A DNA stretch of 64,000 bases from Hyphomicrobiaceae bacterium (GTDB taxonomy: Bacteria; Pseudomonadota; Alphaproteobacteria; Rhizobiales; Hyphomicrobiaceae). The DNA lies in assembly GCA_021730785.1 (NCBI GenBank), contig JAKFWF010000033.1, forward strand, positions 1 to 64,000, written 5' to 3'. Positions 52,163-61,852 of the stretch are shown piece by piece (within the stretch, counting starts at the first letter, position 1; every line of letters starts with the position of its first letter). The notes beneath the pieces were generated by a model. The model saw only the letters and a program-made list of their open reading frames with translations. It had not been told where the DNA came from and ran no database searches. The position numbers were made by a program, and so were the translations under genes.

Positions 52163-52819
52163 CTACGTGGGCAACGCCCCGCCGTGACGACGGCGCGTGG
52201 GCTGTTTGGCGAGTTTGGTGTCACGCTGCGAAGCATCTGAAATTTGAGCATTTTCCACTGGCTCCGTGGCGGGCGCTGGTGCATCAGCCGGGACTGGCAC
52301 AGCCAACGCGACTTGCGGGCCGCTGGGGTCACCGGCCGCCGCATGGGTCGTTTCAATCTGTTGCGGTGCAGCATCCTGATCGGATGCGCTGACGGTCGCG
52401 GCGTCCGCAGTGGTGGTTTTTTCTACGAGCACCGTCTGCGTCGCCTGCGCCATCCACACGCTGATGTCGGTGCCCTCGGCCAGATCCTGGAACAACCCGG
52501 GAATACCGCCCGGCGCGTTGAAATCCCACTGGTTCTCGGCCACCTCGACGAAGTCGCGGATCGCCGGGTCGAGCGCCCACATGCGGCGCAGCGCCAGCTT
52601 CTGCAACGCTTCCGGCACGCCCTTGCGCAGAAAGCCGGTGATGTCGCTGTCCACGGTCAGATCTTCGATCCTGGGCAGTTTGGTGAGGTCGACCTCGGGT
52701 TCGGGTTCTGGCGCGGCGGCTTCCGGCGGCGGCATGGGCGCGGTCTTTGGCCGTGCGGCGTCCTGTTTTTGGCGGGCCCAGCGGGTGAGAAACGATTCGT
52801 CCGGCCGGTCATTGCTCAT
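52163..52819 (-). CDS. DUF3306 domain-containing protein
   Basis: MSNDRPDESFLTRWARQKQDA...LTVDSDITGFLRKGVPEALQKLALRRMWALDPAIRDFVEVAENQWDFNAPGGIPGF-like. Confidence 0.87.
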   Translation of the reverse strand: MSNDRPDESFLTRWARQKQDAARPKTAPMPPPEAAAPEPEPEVDLTKLPRIEDLTVDSDITGFLRKGVPEALQKLALRRMWALDPAIRDFVEVAENQWDFNAPGGIPGLFQDLAEGTDISVWMAQATQTVLVEKTTTADAATVSASDQDAAPQQIETTHAAAGDPSGPQVALAVPVPADAPAPATEPVENAQISDASQRDTKLAKQPTRRRHGGALPT

Positions 52820-53319
52820 GACGGCTCCTCGCCGGTCGATCCATCGCGCCAGCGCACGTCGTGCGGACGGTTATCACGCTTGCGCTTGATGATCGGCCGC
52901 TCGACGTGATGGCCGGCGATGAAGGCCGCGACCACGCCCGCGATTTCCACCGGCATATCAACGGTTTCGACGATGTTGTTGCCGGCTTCGGTCGCACCTT
53001 CCCCTTCGGCCGGGTCGGCGGTGACGAGCGCCACGTGAATGGGCGGCGCATCGCCCTCGGCACGCATCACGACCCACAGTTTCGGCGTGCCACTCGCCAG
53101 ATTGTCGCGATAGTTGGCGGTGTCGGTAGAATACAGGCTGATTGGGAATTCACCCGCGTAGAAGCGCGTGGCATCCGCGTTGCCACCGAGCGGGGTCCAG
53201 GGCGCGACCTCGGGTGCGGCGGGAAAAATCGTCACCGGCCGCCACGCGACGCCGCCCCACGCGCCGCTCAAGCGGCGGCGTTCGACGACGAGACCGACCG
53301 TGATCTGCTCTTCGATCAT
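52816..53319 (-). CDS. DUF3305 domain-containing protein
   Basis: ITVGLVVERRRLSGAWGGVAWRPVTIFPAAPEVAPWTPLGGNADATRFYAGEFPISLYSTDTANYRDNL. Confidence 0.85.
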   Translation of the reverse strand: MIEEQITVGLVVERRRLSGAWGGVAWRPVTIFPAAPEVAPWTPLGGNADATRFYAGEFPISLYSTDTANYRDNLASGTPKLWVVMRAEGDAPPIHVALVTADPAEGEGATEAGNNIVETVDMPVEIAGVVAAFIAGHHVERPIIKRKRDNRPHDVRWRDGSTGEEPS

Positions 53320-54338
53320 GCGCGCTTCTCGGCAATGGGGAGTCCGGTGACGAGGTTCTGCGGCTTGACGCGGATGATGCGGTTCGTGGTCATGCCGAGG
53401 ATGAGATAGGTCGGGTGCCCCTTGACGCGATCGAGCATATCGCCCGCATCATCGAACGTCAGGCTGAACAGCGCGACGATGCGCTCACGCCCCTGCTCGG
53501 GCGGCTCATCGCCGGCCCACAGTGCGTTGCCGATGCGCGTGCCCTCCTGGTCGAGACCGGCAAACCACTGCCAATCGGCGCGCTCCAGCCGCTCGATCGC
53601 CTCGACCTTGACGGCGAGGCCATGCATGTGCCGCACCCACCGCTCGATCACCTCGGCGAAGGCGGTCCGGGCGCGCTGGCCGAACCGGAAGTCCATGACC
53701 ATGTGATGAGCGTCGCTGTGATCGAAGTAGTGATCGGCGTTGTCGGCCGTCATCACATCGAGGTTGCGCGCCTTGGCATCGCCGAACACGGCGACCAGGG
53801 GCGATGAATGATCGGTGACGTTGGTGCCGTCGACCAGTTCCTCGTCGGCCAGTAGCATGATGCCGTCCTTGATGGTCAGTCGCTGGGGCCGGAACAGGAG
53901 TTCGGCCGCCCGCAAGATCAAGGGATCAGCCTCGCCATCGAGCATGTTGCGGGCGATCACATGCACCAGTTGGGCGAGGAACAGCGGCGGGACCGCTACT
54001 TTCGGCGCCCGCACCAGCTTCAGATAGGCAGCTTCAAGGGTCGGCGCCGCCAGCAGCGCATCGCGGAAGGACACGAGGAACTGCCAGTTCTCGCGCGCGT
54101 CACGATCGGCGATGTCGCGGATCTCGGCCGGCACAACCGCCGCACGGGGCGTGCGCGCGAGCTTCTGGTACACGGCGCGCTCGACGATGCAGGCGTCGTC
54201 CGGCGGCATGACCTCGGGGCGGGCGAGGTAGACCTTCAGGAACTCGTCAGTGACGATGAGGCGGCCGTGCTCGTCATGGTCGAGCAGATGGTGGCCGCTG
54301 GACAGCCAGAAATCGCGCACATGTTCGTCGTCGCTCAT
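53316..54338 (-). CDS. DUF6352-like protein
   Basis: RDFWLSSGHHLLDHDEHGRLIVTDEFLKVYLARPEVMPPDDACIVERAVYQKL; ATGA overlaps with neighbours. Confidence 0.75.
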   Translation of the reverse strand: MSDDEHVRDFWLSSGHHLLDHDEHGRLIVTDEFLKVYLARPEVMPPDDACIVERAVYQKLARTPRAAVVPAEIRDIADRDARENWQFLVSFRDALLAAPTLEAAYLKLVRAPKVAVPPLFLAQLVHVIARNMLDGEADPLILRAAELLFRPQRLTIKDGIMLLADEELVDGTNVTDHSSPLVAVFGDAKARNLDVMTADNADHYFDHSDAHHMVMDFRFGQRARTAFAEVIERWVRHMHGLAVKVEAIERLERADWQWFAGLDQEGTRIGNALWAGDEPPEQGRERIVALFSLTFDDAGDMLDRVKGHPTYLILGMTTNRIIRVKPQNLVTGLPIAEKRA

Positions 54339-54907
54339 GGTTTTGCCGCCCGCGCCGCCGCGGTGAGATCGAACGTATCGTCGGCGGTCTCCGCGGCGGC
54401 GTCGTCTTCGACCAGGGCGAAGGCGCCGGCACTGCACGGCATGGCGGTCGCCTGTTTGGCGTCGGCCGCGTGAAACGTGCGGAACTGCTCGGAAATGCTG
54501 CCATCGGCGGTCAGCGTGCGGTGGACGGCGACCAGCGTCTGCACCGGATGCTGGGCGAGGCTCTCGGCAAAGGCGATCTCGTCCGCGGCGGCGGCCTGGG
54601 CGGCAGTGAGATCGGGCGCATCGTGGGCATCGAACAGGTGGCGGGCCAGGGCCAACATCGCGTCATGGCGCTCATCGGGTGTCGCCTCGACCACCACCGC
54701 CAACGTCGACCAGCCGAATGTCGAGAGGCCGAGAAAGCCCGAGCGGAACGCTTGTTTCGGCCGCCCGTGCAAGATTGCCGGGTTGTCGTCCCAGAACTTG
54801 AACGTGCCGGTTACCGCCCATTCGCCGGCCGCGGCTGCGCGCTCGAACACGAAGGTGTCCGAGGCATCGAGGCGGAGGGTGCGCAGCAGTTTCGTCGTCA
54901 CAGCCAT
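54335..54907 (-). CDS. DUF6505-like protein
   Basis: LLRTLRLDASDTFVFERAAAAGEWAVTGTFKFWDDNPAILHGRPKQAFRSGFLGLSTFGWSTLAVVVEA. Confidence 0.72.
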   Translation of the reverse strand: MAVTTKLLRTLRLDASDTFVFERAAAAGEWAVTGTFKFWDDNPAILHGRPKQAFRSGFLGLSTFGWSTLAVVVEATPDERHDAMLALARHLFDAHDAPDLTAAQAAAADEIAFAESLAQHPVQTLVAVHRTLTADGSISEQFRTFHAADAKQATAMPCSAGAFALVEDDAAAETADDTFDLTAAARAAKP

Positions 54908-55638
54908 GGGTCACCGGTGGCGGGGTCCAGCCATTGGGGCGTCGCCAGTGCCGCCGTCAAGGGCCGCCGCGCGGTATCCTTGTGGCCGGGCAGTTGTCGC
55001 TCGATCAGATCGCCGTTTTTGTCGATGCGGTGGCGGATGCCGGCCGTTTTCTGCAGGCGCGCGACGTAGCGATCGGCAACGCTGGTGAAGCCCTTGGCGT
55101 TCCAGCCGTCGAAGGCTGCCATCAAATGCCGCGCGAAGCCCTCGATGATGCGGTTGCCGTCCATCATCTCGAAGCCCTCGCTCGCGAGGCTGGTGCCGCG
55201 TTTGAAGCTCGTGTCGGCGGTCATTTCGACGATGCTGCGCACATGCACACCGAGCACGAGCCAGTCGGGCGCCTCTGTCTCAATCGAACCGGGTGCCACC
55301 GCCAACCGGCAGCCGCCGATGATGCCGCCGTCGAGTATGATCGTATCGGGCCAGCCGAACACCAGCGGCTTTTCCGGCGGGCAATGCAGGGCGAGCGCGT
55401 CGGCCGCCGCATTCATGCCGGCGTACAGCGCACCGCGCGCTTCCGCGAGCGGTTGCTCAGGCTCGAGCACCACGGCCGCCTCGATGCCGTCGAACCGGCA
55501 AACCCACACCAGCGTGCCAGCGCCACTGTCCGCTGCGATCGCCTGTGCGTGGCCAAACGCATCGCGGAATTCGCGCAGGGGCACGGCCTGGAAGCCTGGC
55601 GGCAGATCGAGGGCGTGGGGGGCTGCGTGCATACTCAT
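54898..55638 (-). CDS. Biotin/lipoate-protein ligase family protein with degenerate motifs
   Basis: VFGWPDTIILDGGIIGGCRLAVAPGS aligns with the BPL motif KWPND-x-(5)-G-x-K-x-x-G; WLVLGVHVRSI. Confidence 0.75.
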   Translation of the reverse strand: MSMHAAPHALDLPPGFQAVPLREFRDAFGHAQAIAADSGAGTLVWVCRFDGIEAAVVLEPEQPLAEARGALYAGMNAAADALALHCPPEKPLVFGWPDTIILDGGIIGGCRLAVAPGSIETEAPDWLVLGVHVRSIVEMTADTSFKRGTSLASEGFEMMDGNRIIEGFARHLMAAFDGWNAKGFTSVADRYVARLQKTAGIRHRIDKNGDLIERQLPGHKDTARRPLTAALATPQWLDPATGDPWL

Positions 55639-55685
55639 CTTGCACATTTCTATATTGTGGCCGACACAGCGGCAACACTCCTCAC

Positions 55686-57782
55686 ATGAAGTCGCCAATG
55701 GCCACACCGAAATCCGACCCCACGCGAACGATCCTGCTGTGCTCCTGCGAGGGCACCATGCCCCTCGATGCCAAAGGCGTGGCCAAGGGCAGTGGCAACG
55801 TCAAAGTGGTCACCGCGACGCATCTGTGCGGGCCGGAGCTCGATAAGTTCCGTGCGGCCGCAGCGAAAGGCAACGTGACCGTCGCCTGCACCGCCCAGCG
55901 CGCACTGTTCGAGGATGTGGCCGAGGACGACGCGCTGCCAGCCGCCCTCACGTTCGCCAACGTCCGCGAGACTGCCGGCTGGTCGAGCGAAGCGGCCCAA
56001 GCCGCACCGAAGATGGCCGCTCTTCTTGCCATGGCGGCGGTTGCCCAACCGGCGCCGACCGCGGTGACGTTCGAGAGTGCCGGTGTCACGTTGATCTACG
56101 GGCCGGGGCAGGTAGCGCTCGATGCGGCAGCCGCGCTGAAGGATCGCCTCGACCTAACCGTTGTGATGTCGGACGCCGGCAGCGGCACGCCGCCGGCAGT
56201 CAACGAATTCCCGGTTCTGCGCGGCCGCATCAAGTCCGTGCAAGGCCACCTCGGCGCCTTTGCGATCACCATCGACTCGCTCGCGGTCGCCGCCCCCTCG
56301 TCACGGCGCACATTCACGTTCGGCCCGGCACGCAATGGCGCGGTCTCGAAGGCCGACATCCTGATCGACCTGTCCGGCAGCCCAGCCCTCGTCACCGCAC
56401 CCGAGCTACGTGCCGGCTACCTGCGCGCCGATCCGACCGACGCGGCGGCGGTCGCCAAGCTGCTGTTAAAGGCGGCCGACCTCATTGGAACGTTCGACAA
56501 ACCGCGCACAATCGACTTCAAGGCCGAATTGTGCGCCCACGCGCGGTCAAAGAAGGTCGGCTGCACGCGCTGCCTCGATCTGTGCCCGGCCGGCGCCATT
56601 GCACCCAACGGCAACGCCGTTGCGATCGACCCGCACATCTGCGCCGGCTGCGGACAGTGTGCTGCGGCGTGCCCGACCGGGGCCGCAAGCTATGCCGTGC
56701 CTGCCGTCGACGTCCTGCTGCAACAGATCCGTGCCGGCGCCCAGGCCTATTTCGATGCCGGCGGTGGCAGCGGTGTCGCGCCGATCCTGCTGCTACACGA
56801 TGCGGCGCACGGTGCCGCCCTGGTCGATGCCGGCGCGCGTTTCGGCGACGGCCTGCCGGCCCACGTGATCCCCGTGTTGCTCAACGAAGTGACCCAGGTC
56901 GGCCTGGAGACGATTGCTGCCAGCGTGGCCTATGGTTTCCGCGCCGTGCGCCTGCTGACCCGCGCCCGTCCGCGCCACGACATCGCCGGCCTGCGTGCCA
57001 CCGTTGAAACCGCGACCCGCATCCTCTCGGGCCTCGGCTACGGCACGGATGCCGTCGGCATCATCGAGACCGACGATCCGGATGCACTGGGCGAAAGTTT
57101 GCGGATGCCGCGGCCGCCGGTCGCGCCGTTGGCACGGGCGACATTCCTGCCGCTCGGCGCGAAGCGCGATCTCATGAAGCTTGGGCTGCGCGAGCTGCAT
57201 CGCATGGCGCCAGCACCTCAGGCTCGCATCGAACTGGCCAAGGGCGCAGCTTTCGGCGGTCTTGCGATCGACACGGCGAAGTGCACGTTGTGCCTCGCCT
57301 GCGTGTCGGCCTGCCCGGTGAGCGCGCTCGGTGACGCGGCCGACCAGCCTCTCCTGTCGTTCGACGAAAGCCTATGCGTGCAGTGCGGGTTGTGCGTTGC
57401 GACTTGCCCCGAGACGGTGATCAAGCTCGCGCCCCGCATCGATTTCGCAGCGTTCGACGCCGGCCGGGTGACCATCAAGCAGGAAGCACCGTTCCACTGC
57501 ATCAGCTGCGGCAAGGCGTTCGGCGTCAAGTCGACGATCGACCGCGTGACGGCGAAACTGAAAGACAAGCACTGGATGTTCACCGGCGAGAACAGCGCGC
57601 GGCTCGAGCTGATCCAGAAATGCGACGACTGCCGCGTCGAAGCGATGACCAACGCCAAGTTCGATCCCTATGCCGCCAAACCCCGCCCGCCGGCCAAGAC
57701 GACGGAAGACTATCTGAAGGAACGCGAACTGGCCGAGCGCGAAGCCGCCATGAAGGCCAGGATCGACAAAGGCGAAGTGTGA
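55686..57782 (+). CDS. Multi-[4Fe-4S] cluster ferredoxin-like protein of fdh locus
   Basis: CTRCLDLCPAG, CAGCGQCAAACPTGA, CTLCLACVSACPVSAL, CVQCGLCVATCPETV, plus C-terminal CISCGK..CDDCR. Confidence 0.88.
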   Translation: MKSPMATPKSDPTRTILLCSCEGTMPLDAKGVAKGSGNVKVVTATHLCGPELDKFRAAAAKGNVTVACTAQRALFEDVAEDDALPAALTFANVRETAGWSSEAAQAAPKMAALLAMAAVAQPAPTAVTFESAGVTLIYGPGQVALDAAAALKDRLDLTVVMSDAGSGTPPAVNEFPVLRGRIKSVQGHLGAFAITIDSLAVAAPSSRRTFTFGPARNGAVSKADILIDLSGSPALVTAPELRAGYLRADPTDAAAVAKLLLKAADLIGTFDKPRTIDFKAELCAHARSKKVGCTRCLDLCPAGAIAPNGNAVAIDPHICAGCGQCAAACPTGAASYAVPAVDVLLQQIRAGAQAYFDAGGGSGVAPILLLHDAAHGAALVDAGARFGDGLPAHVIPVLLNEVTQVGLETIAASVAYGFRAVRLLTRARPRHDIAGLRATVETATRILSGLGYGTDAVGIIETDDPDALGESLRMPRPPVAPLARATFLPLGAKRDLMKLGLRELHRMAPAPQARIELAKGAAFGGLAIDTAKCTLCLACVSACPVSALGDAADQPLLSFDESLCVQCGLCVATCPETVIKLAPRIDFAAFDAGRVTIKQEAPFHCISCGKAFGVKSTIDRVTAKLKDKHWMFTGENSARLELIQKCDDCRVEAMTNAKFDPYAAKPRPPAKTTEDYLKERELAEREAAMKARIDKGEV

Positions 57783-57970
57783 GCAGGGCAGGGGTGCGCC
57801 CATTACTCACTAATGGAGGGGCGAGCACCGCTTCCATACAGACTGGCGTTGCCCTTCGGCGTGTCAGCAAACCATGCTGGCTCCCTATCCAGCGCCTCGA
57901 AGATGATCCGCATTTTTGAAACAGAATTGGTCAAAACATATCGATATTGATATGCGAGTCATGGCGCTAG

Positions 57971-58285
57971 ACAGTTGCGACGCTCAAGGCGCTGGTGGAC
58001 TCCAAGATGGAAGCGCTGCCAACTGATATGCGGGCACGACTGGTGCGACTTTCCAATTTGATCGAGGACCACGGTCTCAACGCTTTACCTCGGGACGCTT
58101 TCGATCATCTCGAAGATTAACCCTGGGACCTGCGTATCAGAGGACGAGATGGTATTTCTCGCGCCATCTATGTGACTGCATCTGGCCAACGTGTCGTCAT
58201 CGTAAGAGTGTTCATCAAGAAACCGCAGAAATCGCCGATCAACGAATTCAGGCTGGCCCGCGAGCGGGCGAGGGACGTGCCATGA
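57971..58285 (+). pseudogene. HigB/Gp49-like (RelE superfamily) toxin pseudogene
   Basis: Frame TLKALVDSKMEALPTDMRARLVRLSNLIEDHGLNALPRDAFDHLED*PWDLRIRGRDGISRAIYVTASGQRVVIVRVFIKKPQKSPINEFRLARERARDVP; in-frame TAA at 58118..58120, no obvious start. Confidence 0.75.
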
Positions 58286-58578
58286 ACAGGATCACGGATC
58301 TCCATAAGCAGTGGCTGCGCGATGAGGACTACCGTCGGAACTACGATGCGCTCGAAGAGGAATTCGCACTCGCTTCTGCGCTTATCGCTGCCCGGTCCAG
58401 AGCGGGCCTGACACAAGACCAGTTGGCCGAGAAAATGGCGACATCGCAAAGTGCCGTCGCGCGGATGGAGAGTGGGCGCTTCATTCCATCCGGTAGCACA
58501 CTCAAGCGGTTTGCGAGGGCAACCTGGACGCGACTGCGCATTTCGTTCGAACCGGTGAAGGCGCCAAACCAGGGGTGA
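58282..58578 (+). CDS. XRE-family antitoxin
   Basis: ALIAARSRAGLTQDQLAEKMATSQSAVARMESGRFIPSGSTLKRFARATWTRLRISFEP. Confidence 0.88.
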   Translation: MNRITDLHKQWLRDEDYRRNYDALEEEFALASALIAARSRAGLTQDQLAEKMATSQSAVARMESGRFIPSGSTLKRFARATWTRLRISFEPVKAPNQG

Positions 58579-58625
58579 GCAGACGTGAGTGGACGGTATG
58601 GGTGCAAGCCGAGGTCCGCCCCCGC

Positions 58626-59318
58626 TCAAACATCCTCCGCGCGGTCCACGTACACGAGGCCGGCGGCTTTCAGCGCGGGGCGCATGTTGTACATGTCGAG
58701 GCCGGCTTCGCGGGCAGCCAGACGCGTGCGCTTCTCGCCTTCGGCCGCTTCCCGCTTCTGGCCGGCTGCTGCGACCGTGCCAGCCTGCAGGCGCGGGATC
58801 ACGACGACGCCGTCATCGTCCGCCACCACCACGTCGCCCGGATTGACGAGCGCGCCGGCGCACACCACTGGCACGTTGACCGAACCCAACGTCGCCTTCA
58901 CCGTGCCCTTGGCCGATATGGCGCGCGACCAGACGGGGAATTTCATCTCGGTCAGGGTCTTCACGTCGCGCACGCCGGCATCGATAACGAGGGCCGCGCC
59001 CCCGAACGCGCGCAGCGACGTCGCCAGCAGGTCGCCGAACATGCCGTCGGTATTGTCACCGTTGATCGCGACCACCAGGATGTCGCCCGGCCGCACGAGT
59101 TCGATCGCCACATGCAGCATCCAGTTGTCGCCGGGCTGGGCGAGGACCGTGACCGCCGAGCCGGCAACTTGCGCGCCGGCATAGATCGGCCGCATGTAGG
59201 TGTTCATCAGGCCAAGCCGGCCGAACGCCTCGTGCGTCGTCGACACGCCAAGCTCGCGCAGCGTCGCGATGGCGCCCGCGTCGGCACGATCGATAGTCCG
59301 AACGACCACATTTTTCAT
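58626..59318 (-). CDS. RraA-like protein, probable 4-carboxy-4-hydroxy-2-oxoadipate aldolase
   Basis: [62 protein letters not shown]...DAGVRD...[17 protein letters not shown]. Confidence 0.85.
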   Translation of the reverse strand: MKNVVVRTIDRADAGAIATLRELGVSTTHEAFGRLGLMNTYMRPIYAGAQVAGSAVTVLAQPGDNWMLHVAIELVRPGDILVVAINGDNTDGMFGDLLATSLRAFGGAALVIDAGVRDVKTLTEMKFPVWSRAISAKGTVKATLGSVNVPVVCAGALVNPGDVVVADDDGVVVIPRLQAGTVAAAGQKREAAEGEKRTRLAAREAGLDMYNMRPALKAAGLVYVDRAEDV

Positions 59319-60049
59319 GCGAGCACCTCGAGCGCTTCGGGAAACAGCCGTTGATATGCTTCGCCGTATGTCATTGCCTTGCCTGAGTTGCGGCCGCCCT
59401 GCATGCCACGGTTCAAGGCGACGCGCTCGTAGTAGGCCCACAGGTGCTTCTGCGCGGCCAAAATCTCGAAGGCTTTGCGCTTCACCTCCCACACTTCGTC
59501 GATGTTGAGGATCACGTTCGGCTTGAAGTTGCACTGCTCCGGCTGGTGCGGCTCGAACAGGAACACGGGCGGGGCAGCATAGGCGCGGTTCGGATCGGGC
59601 TTATGACCGGCAGCCTGAGCGATGATGCGCGCTTCCTGGGCGAACCGCGCCGCCTCCGGGTGGTCGACGTTGTAGGGGTCTTCCAGCGCATGCGTGAGGA
59701 CGAACGCCGGGTTCAACGCGTGGAACACGTCAATCGTGCGGTCAAGCATGGCGGGCGTGGTGCGCAGGGGATAGTCGCCCGCATCGAAGAACTCGATCTC
59801 GGCACCGAGCATGTGGGCCGCAGCCTCGGCTTCGGCCCGGCGCTGCGCCTTCACCTCGGCCATGGTGACGCCGGCCTTCTTCCAGGCGAACTGGCTTTCG
59901 CCACGTTCGCCGTAGGACAGGCACAGAATCTTGATGCGGTAGCCCTTGCGCGCGTGCAGTGCGATGGCGCCGCCCGCCCGCCAGACGAAGTCGCCGGGGT
60001 GGGCGGTGATGATCAGGCCGGCCTTGGGAGGAATGGGAGGAGATGACAT
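59315..60049 (-). CDS. PIG-L family deacetylase fold protein, GalB-like (4-oxalomesaconate hydratase)
   Basis: [41 protein letters not shown]...[13 protein letters not shown]...[24 protein letters not shown]. Confidence 0.82.
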   Translation of the reverse strand: MSSPPIPPKAGLIITAHPGDFVWRAGGAIALHARKGYRIKILCLSYGERGESQFAWKKAGVTMAEVKAQRRAEAEAAAHMLGAEIEFFDAGDYPLRTTPAMLDRTIDVFHALNPAFVLTHALEDPYNVDHPEAARFAQEARIIAQAAGHKPDPNRAYAAPPVFLFEPHQPEQCNFKPNVILNIDEVWEVKRKAFEILAAQKHLWAYYERVALNRGMQGGRNSGKAMTYGEAYQRLFPEALEVLA

Positions 60050-60138
60050 GGCGACCCCCTGTCGAAGTACTTTGACGCGTAAACGTTCCTCCCCGATTAT
60101 CTGGCGCAATCGCCAGACTTTCGCAAACGGAACCTCGC

Positions 60139-61062
60139 ATGCTCGATTCCCCGCTCACGATTGCACTCGGCAACTACGGCATCACGCAGCCGCTGAAGCA
60201 GGGCGAGGTCGATTTGGGCCGTCTGCGCCTGAACTTCGCCGCGGTCGAGCCGATCACGGCCGGCATGCGGGCCATGGTGCGCTCGCTCGATTTCGACATT
60301 TGCGAAATGGCGTTCACCACCTACTTGTGCGCACGCGACCTCGGCGTGCCGATCACGGCGATTCCGGTGTTCGTGACGCGCAACTTCCACCACTGGGCGG
60401 CATTCAAGACGCAGCGTTCGGGCATCAAATCGCCGAAGGACCTGGAAGGCCGGCGGGTGGCGATCAACCGCGGTTACACTGTCACGACGGGGCTGTGGAT
60501 CCGCGGCATCTTGCAGACCGAGTATGGCGTCGATCTGGGCAAGATTACTTGGGTGCCAACCGACGAGGAGCACGTGGCGCAGTACGCGTACCCAGCCAAC
60601 GTCGATCTCTCGCGCCGGGGCAAGGCCATCAGCGAACTGCTGCTCCACGGCGACTGCGACGCGGCGATCGGCGACGTGAAGTCGGACTCGGCCGAGATTA
60701 CGCCGCTGATCCCGAACGCGCGCCAAGCGGGGTTCGACTACTTCCACCGCACCGGCATCTATCCAGTCAACCACGCCGTGGTGGTGCGCAACGCGGTGCT
60801 GGAAGCGCATCCGTGGGTGGCAGCCGAGCTGATGGCAGCCTTCACGCGGGCGCGCGGCATCTACTATGACCGTCTCGCCTCGGGTGCGGCGACCGCTCCC
60901 CTCGACAAGGCGGCGATCGAAGTGCGCAATGCGCTCGGCATCGAGCCGTTCCCGTTCGGCATCGACGCCAATCGCGTGAGCCTCGAAGCGGTTGCGACGT
61001 TTGCCGCTGAGCAGTCGATCACGCGGCGGCGCAAAACGGTCGCCGAGATGTTCAGCGCTTAA
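60139..61062 (+). CDS. 4,5-dihydroxyphthalate decarboxylase-like protein (solute-binding fold, no signal peptide)
   Basis: PLTIALGNYGITQPLKQGEVDLGRLRLNFAAVEP...FDICEMAFTTYLCARDLGVPITAIPVFVTRNFHH. Confidence 0.72.
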   Translation: MLDSPLTIALGNYGITQPLKQGEVDLGRLRLNFAAVEPITAGMRAMVRSLDFDICEMAFTTYLCARDLGVPITAIPVFVTRNFHHWAAFKTQRSGIKSPKDLEGRRVAINRGYTVTTGLWIRGILQTEYGVDLGKITWVPTDEEHVAQYAYPANVDLSRRGKAISELLLHGDCDAAIGDVKSDSAEITPLIPNARQAGFDYFHRTGIYPVNHAVVVRNAVLEAHPWVAAELMAAFTRARGIYYDRLASGAATAPLDKAAIEVRNALGIEPFPFGIDANRVSLEAVATFAAEQSITRRRKTVAEMFSA

Positions 61063-61831
61063 GTCGGTCGCCAACGGCGCCACCGGATCCAGCACCCGGC
61101 AGACGCGCTTCGAACGCCATGCGACGCTGATTGTGGCCGAGATTGCGATCGAGGCGCCGCGCCGCATAGCCGTGCGAGGAGAGCAACTGCACGATTTCAG
61201 ACTGCGAATAGGTCTTGAGCTGCAGTTTCGATCGGATGGTGCGATAATCCGAGAACGCCGTTTTGATCAATCCCGTCACCGCAGCCGGCAAGAACCCCTC
61301 CCGGCCGGCGAAGCTCAGCAGAGCCCACGCATCATGCACCATGCCGACGTCCGGCGGAATGACGTCACCAATGATCAACGCCCCGCGCGGCGATAACATT
61401 CGCTGGCAGTTTGTGAGCAATTCGCTCAGCTCACTCGGCTGCAAGTACTGGATGACGGAAATGACCGTGATCAGGTCGATGCTGCCCGCCTCGATGCCAG
61501 CGAGGCCGTCGGGCGAGAGCACCGTGATCTTGCCATGCCCAGCGTATCGTTCGGACAGGCGCTGGCGCACCGAGGGTGCGGCGTCCCACAGCAGGAGCTT
61601 GGCACTTCGCTCGGCTACGAGATGCGCGCGCGTTGCATCGCCGCAGCCGAAGTCCAGCACGCAGCCCGACGCATCGGCAACGAACGGCGCGATGCAGGCC
61701 GCCACCACCGCATCGTGCGCTTGTTGATGCCGCGCCGAAACGTAGATCGTCGGCTTGCCGTTCCAGTAGTCGACCCAGTTCACGTGGCGATGATCTCCCT
61801 GGCCGCGGTTTGCGGCGGACGACGACGGCAA
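61052..61831 (-). CDS. Class I SAM-dependent methyltransferase
   Basis: VNWVDYWNGKPTIYVSARHQQAHD; VLDFGCGDATRAHLVAERSAKLLLWDAAPSVRQRL; DLITVISVIQYL. Confidence 0.85.
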   Translation of the reverse strand: MPSSSAANRGQGDHRHVNWVDYWNGKPTIYVSARHQQAHDAVVAACIAPFVADASGCVLDFGCGDATRAHLVAERSAKLLLWDAAPSVRQRLSERYAGHGKITVLSPDGLAGIEAGSIDLITVISVIQYLQPSELSELLTNCQRMLSPRGALIIGDVIPPDVGMVHDAWALLSFAGREGFLPAAVTGLIKTAFSDYRTIRSKLQLKTYSQSEIVQLLSSHGYAARRLDRNLGHNQRRMAFEARLPGAGSGGAVGDRLKR

Positions 61832-61852
61832 ATTCCAAGGCGCTGCGCACCA

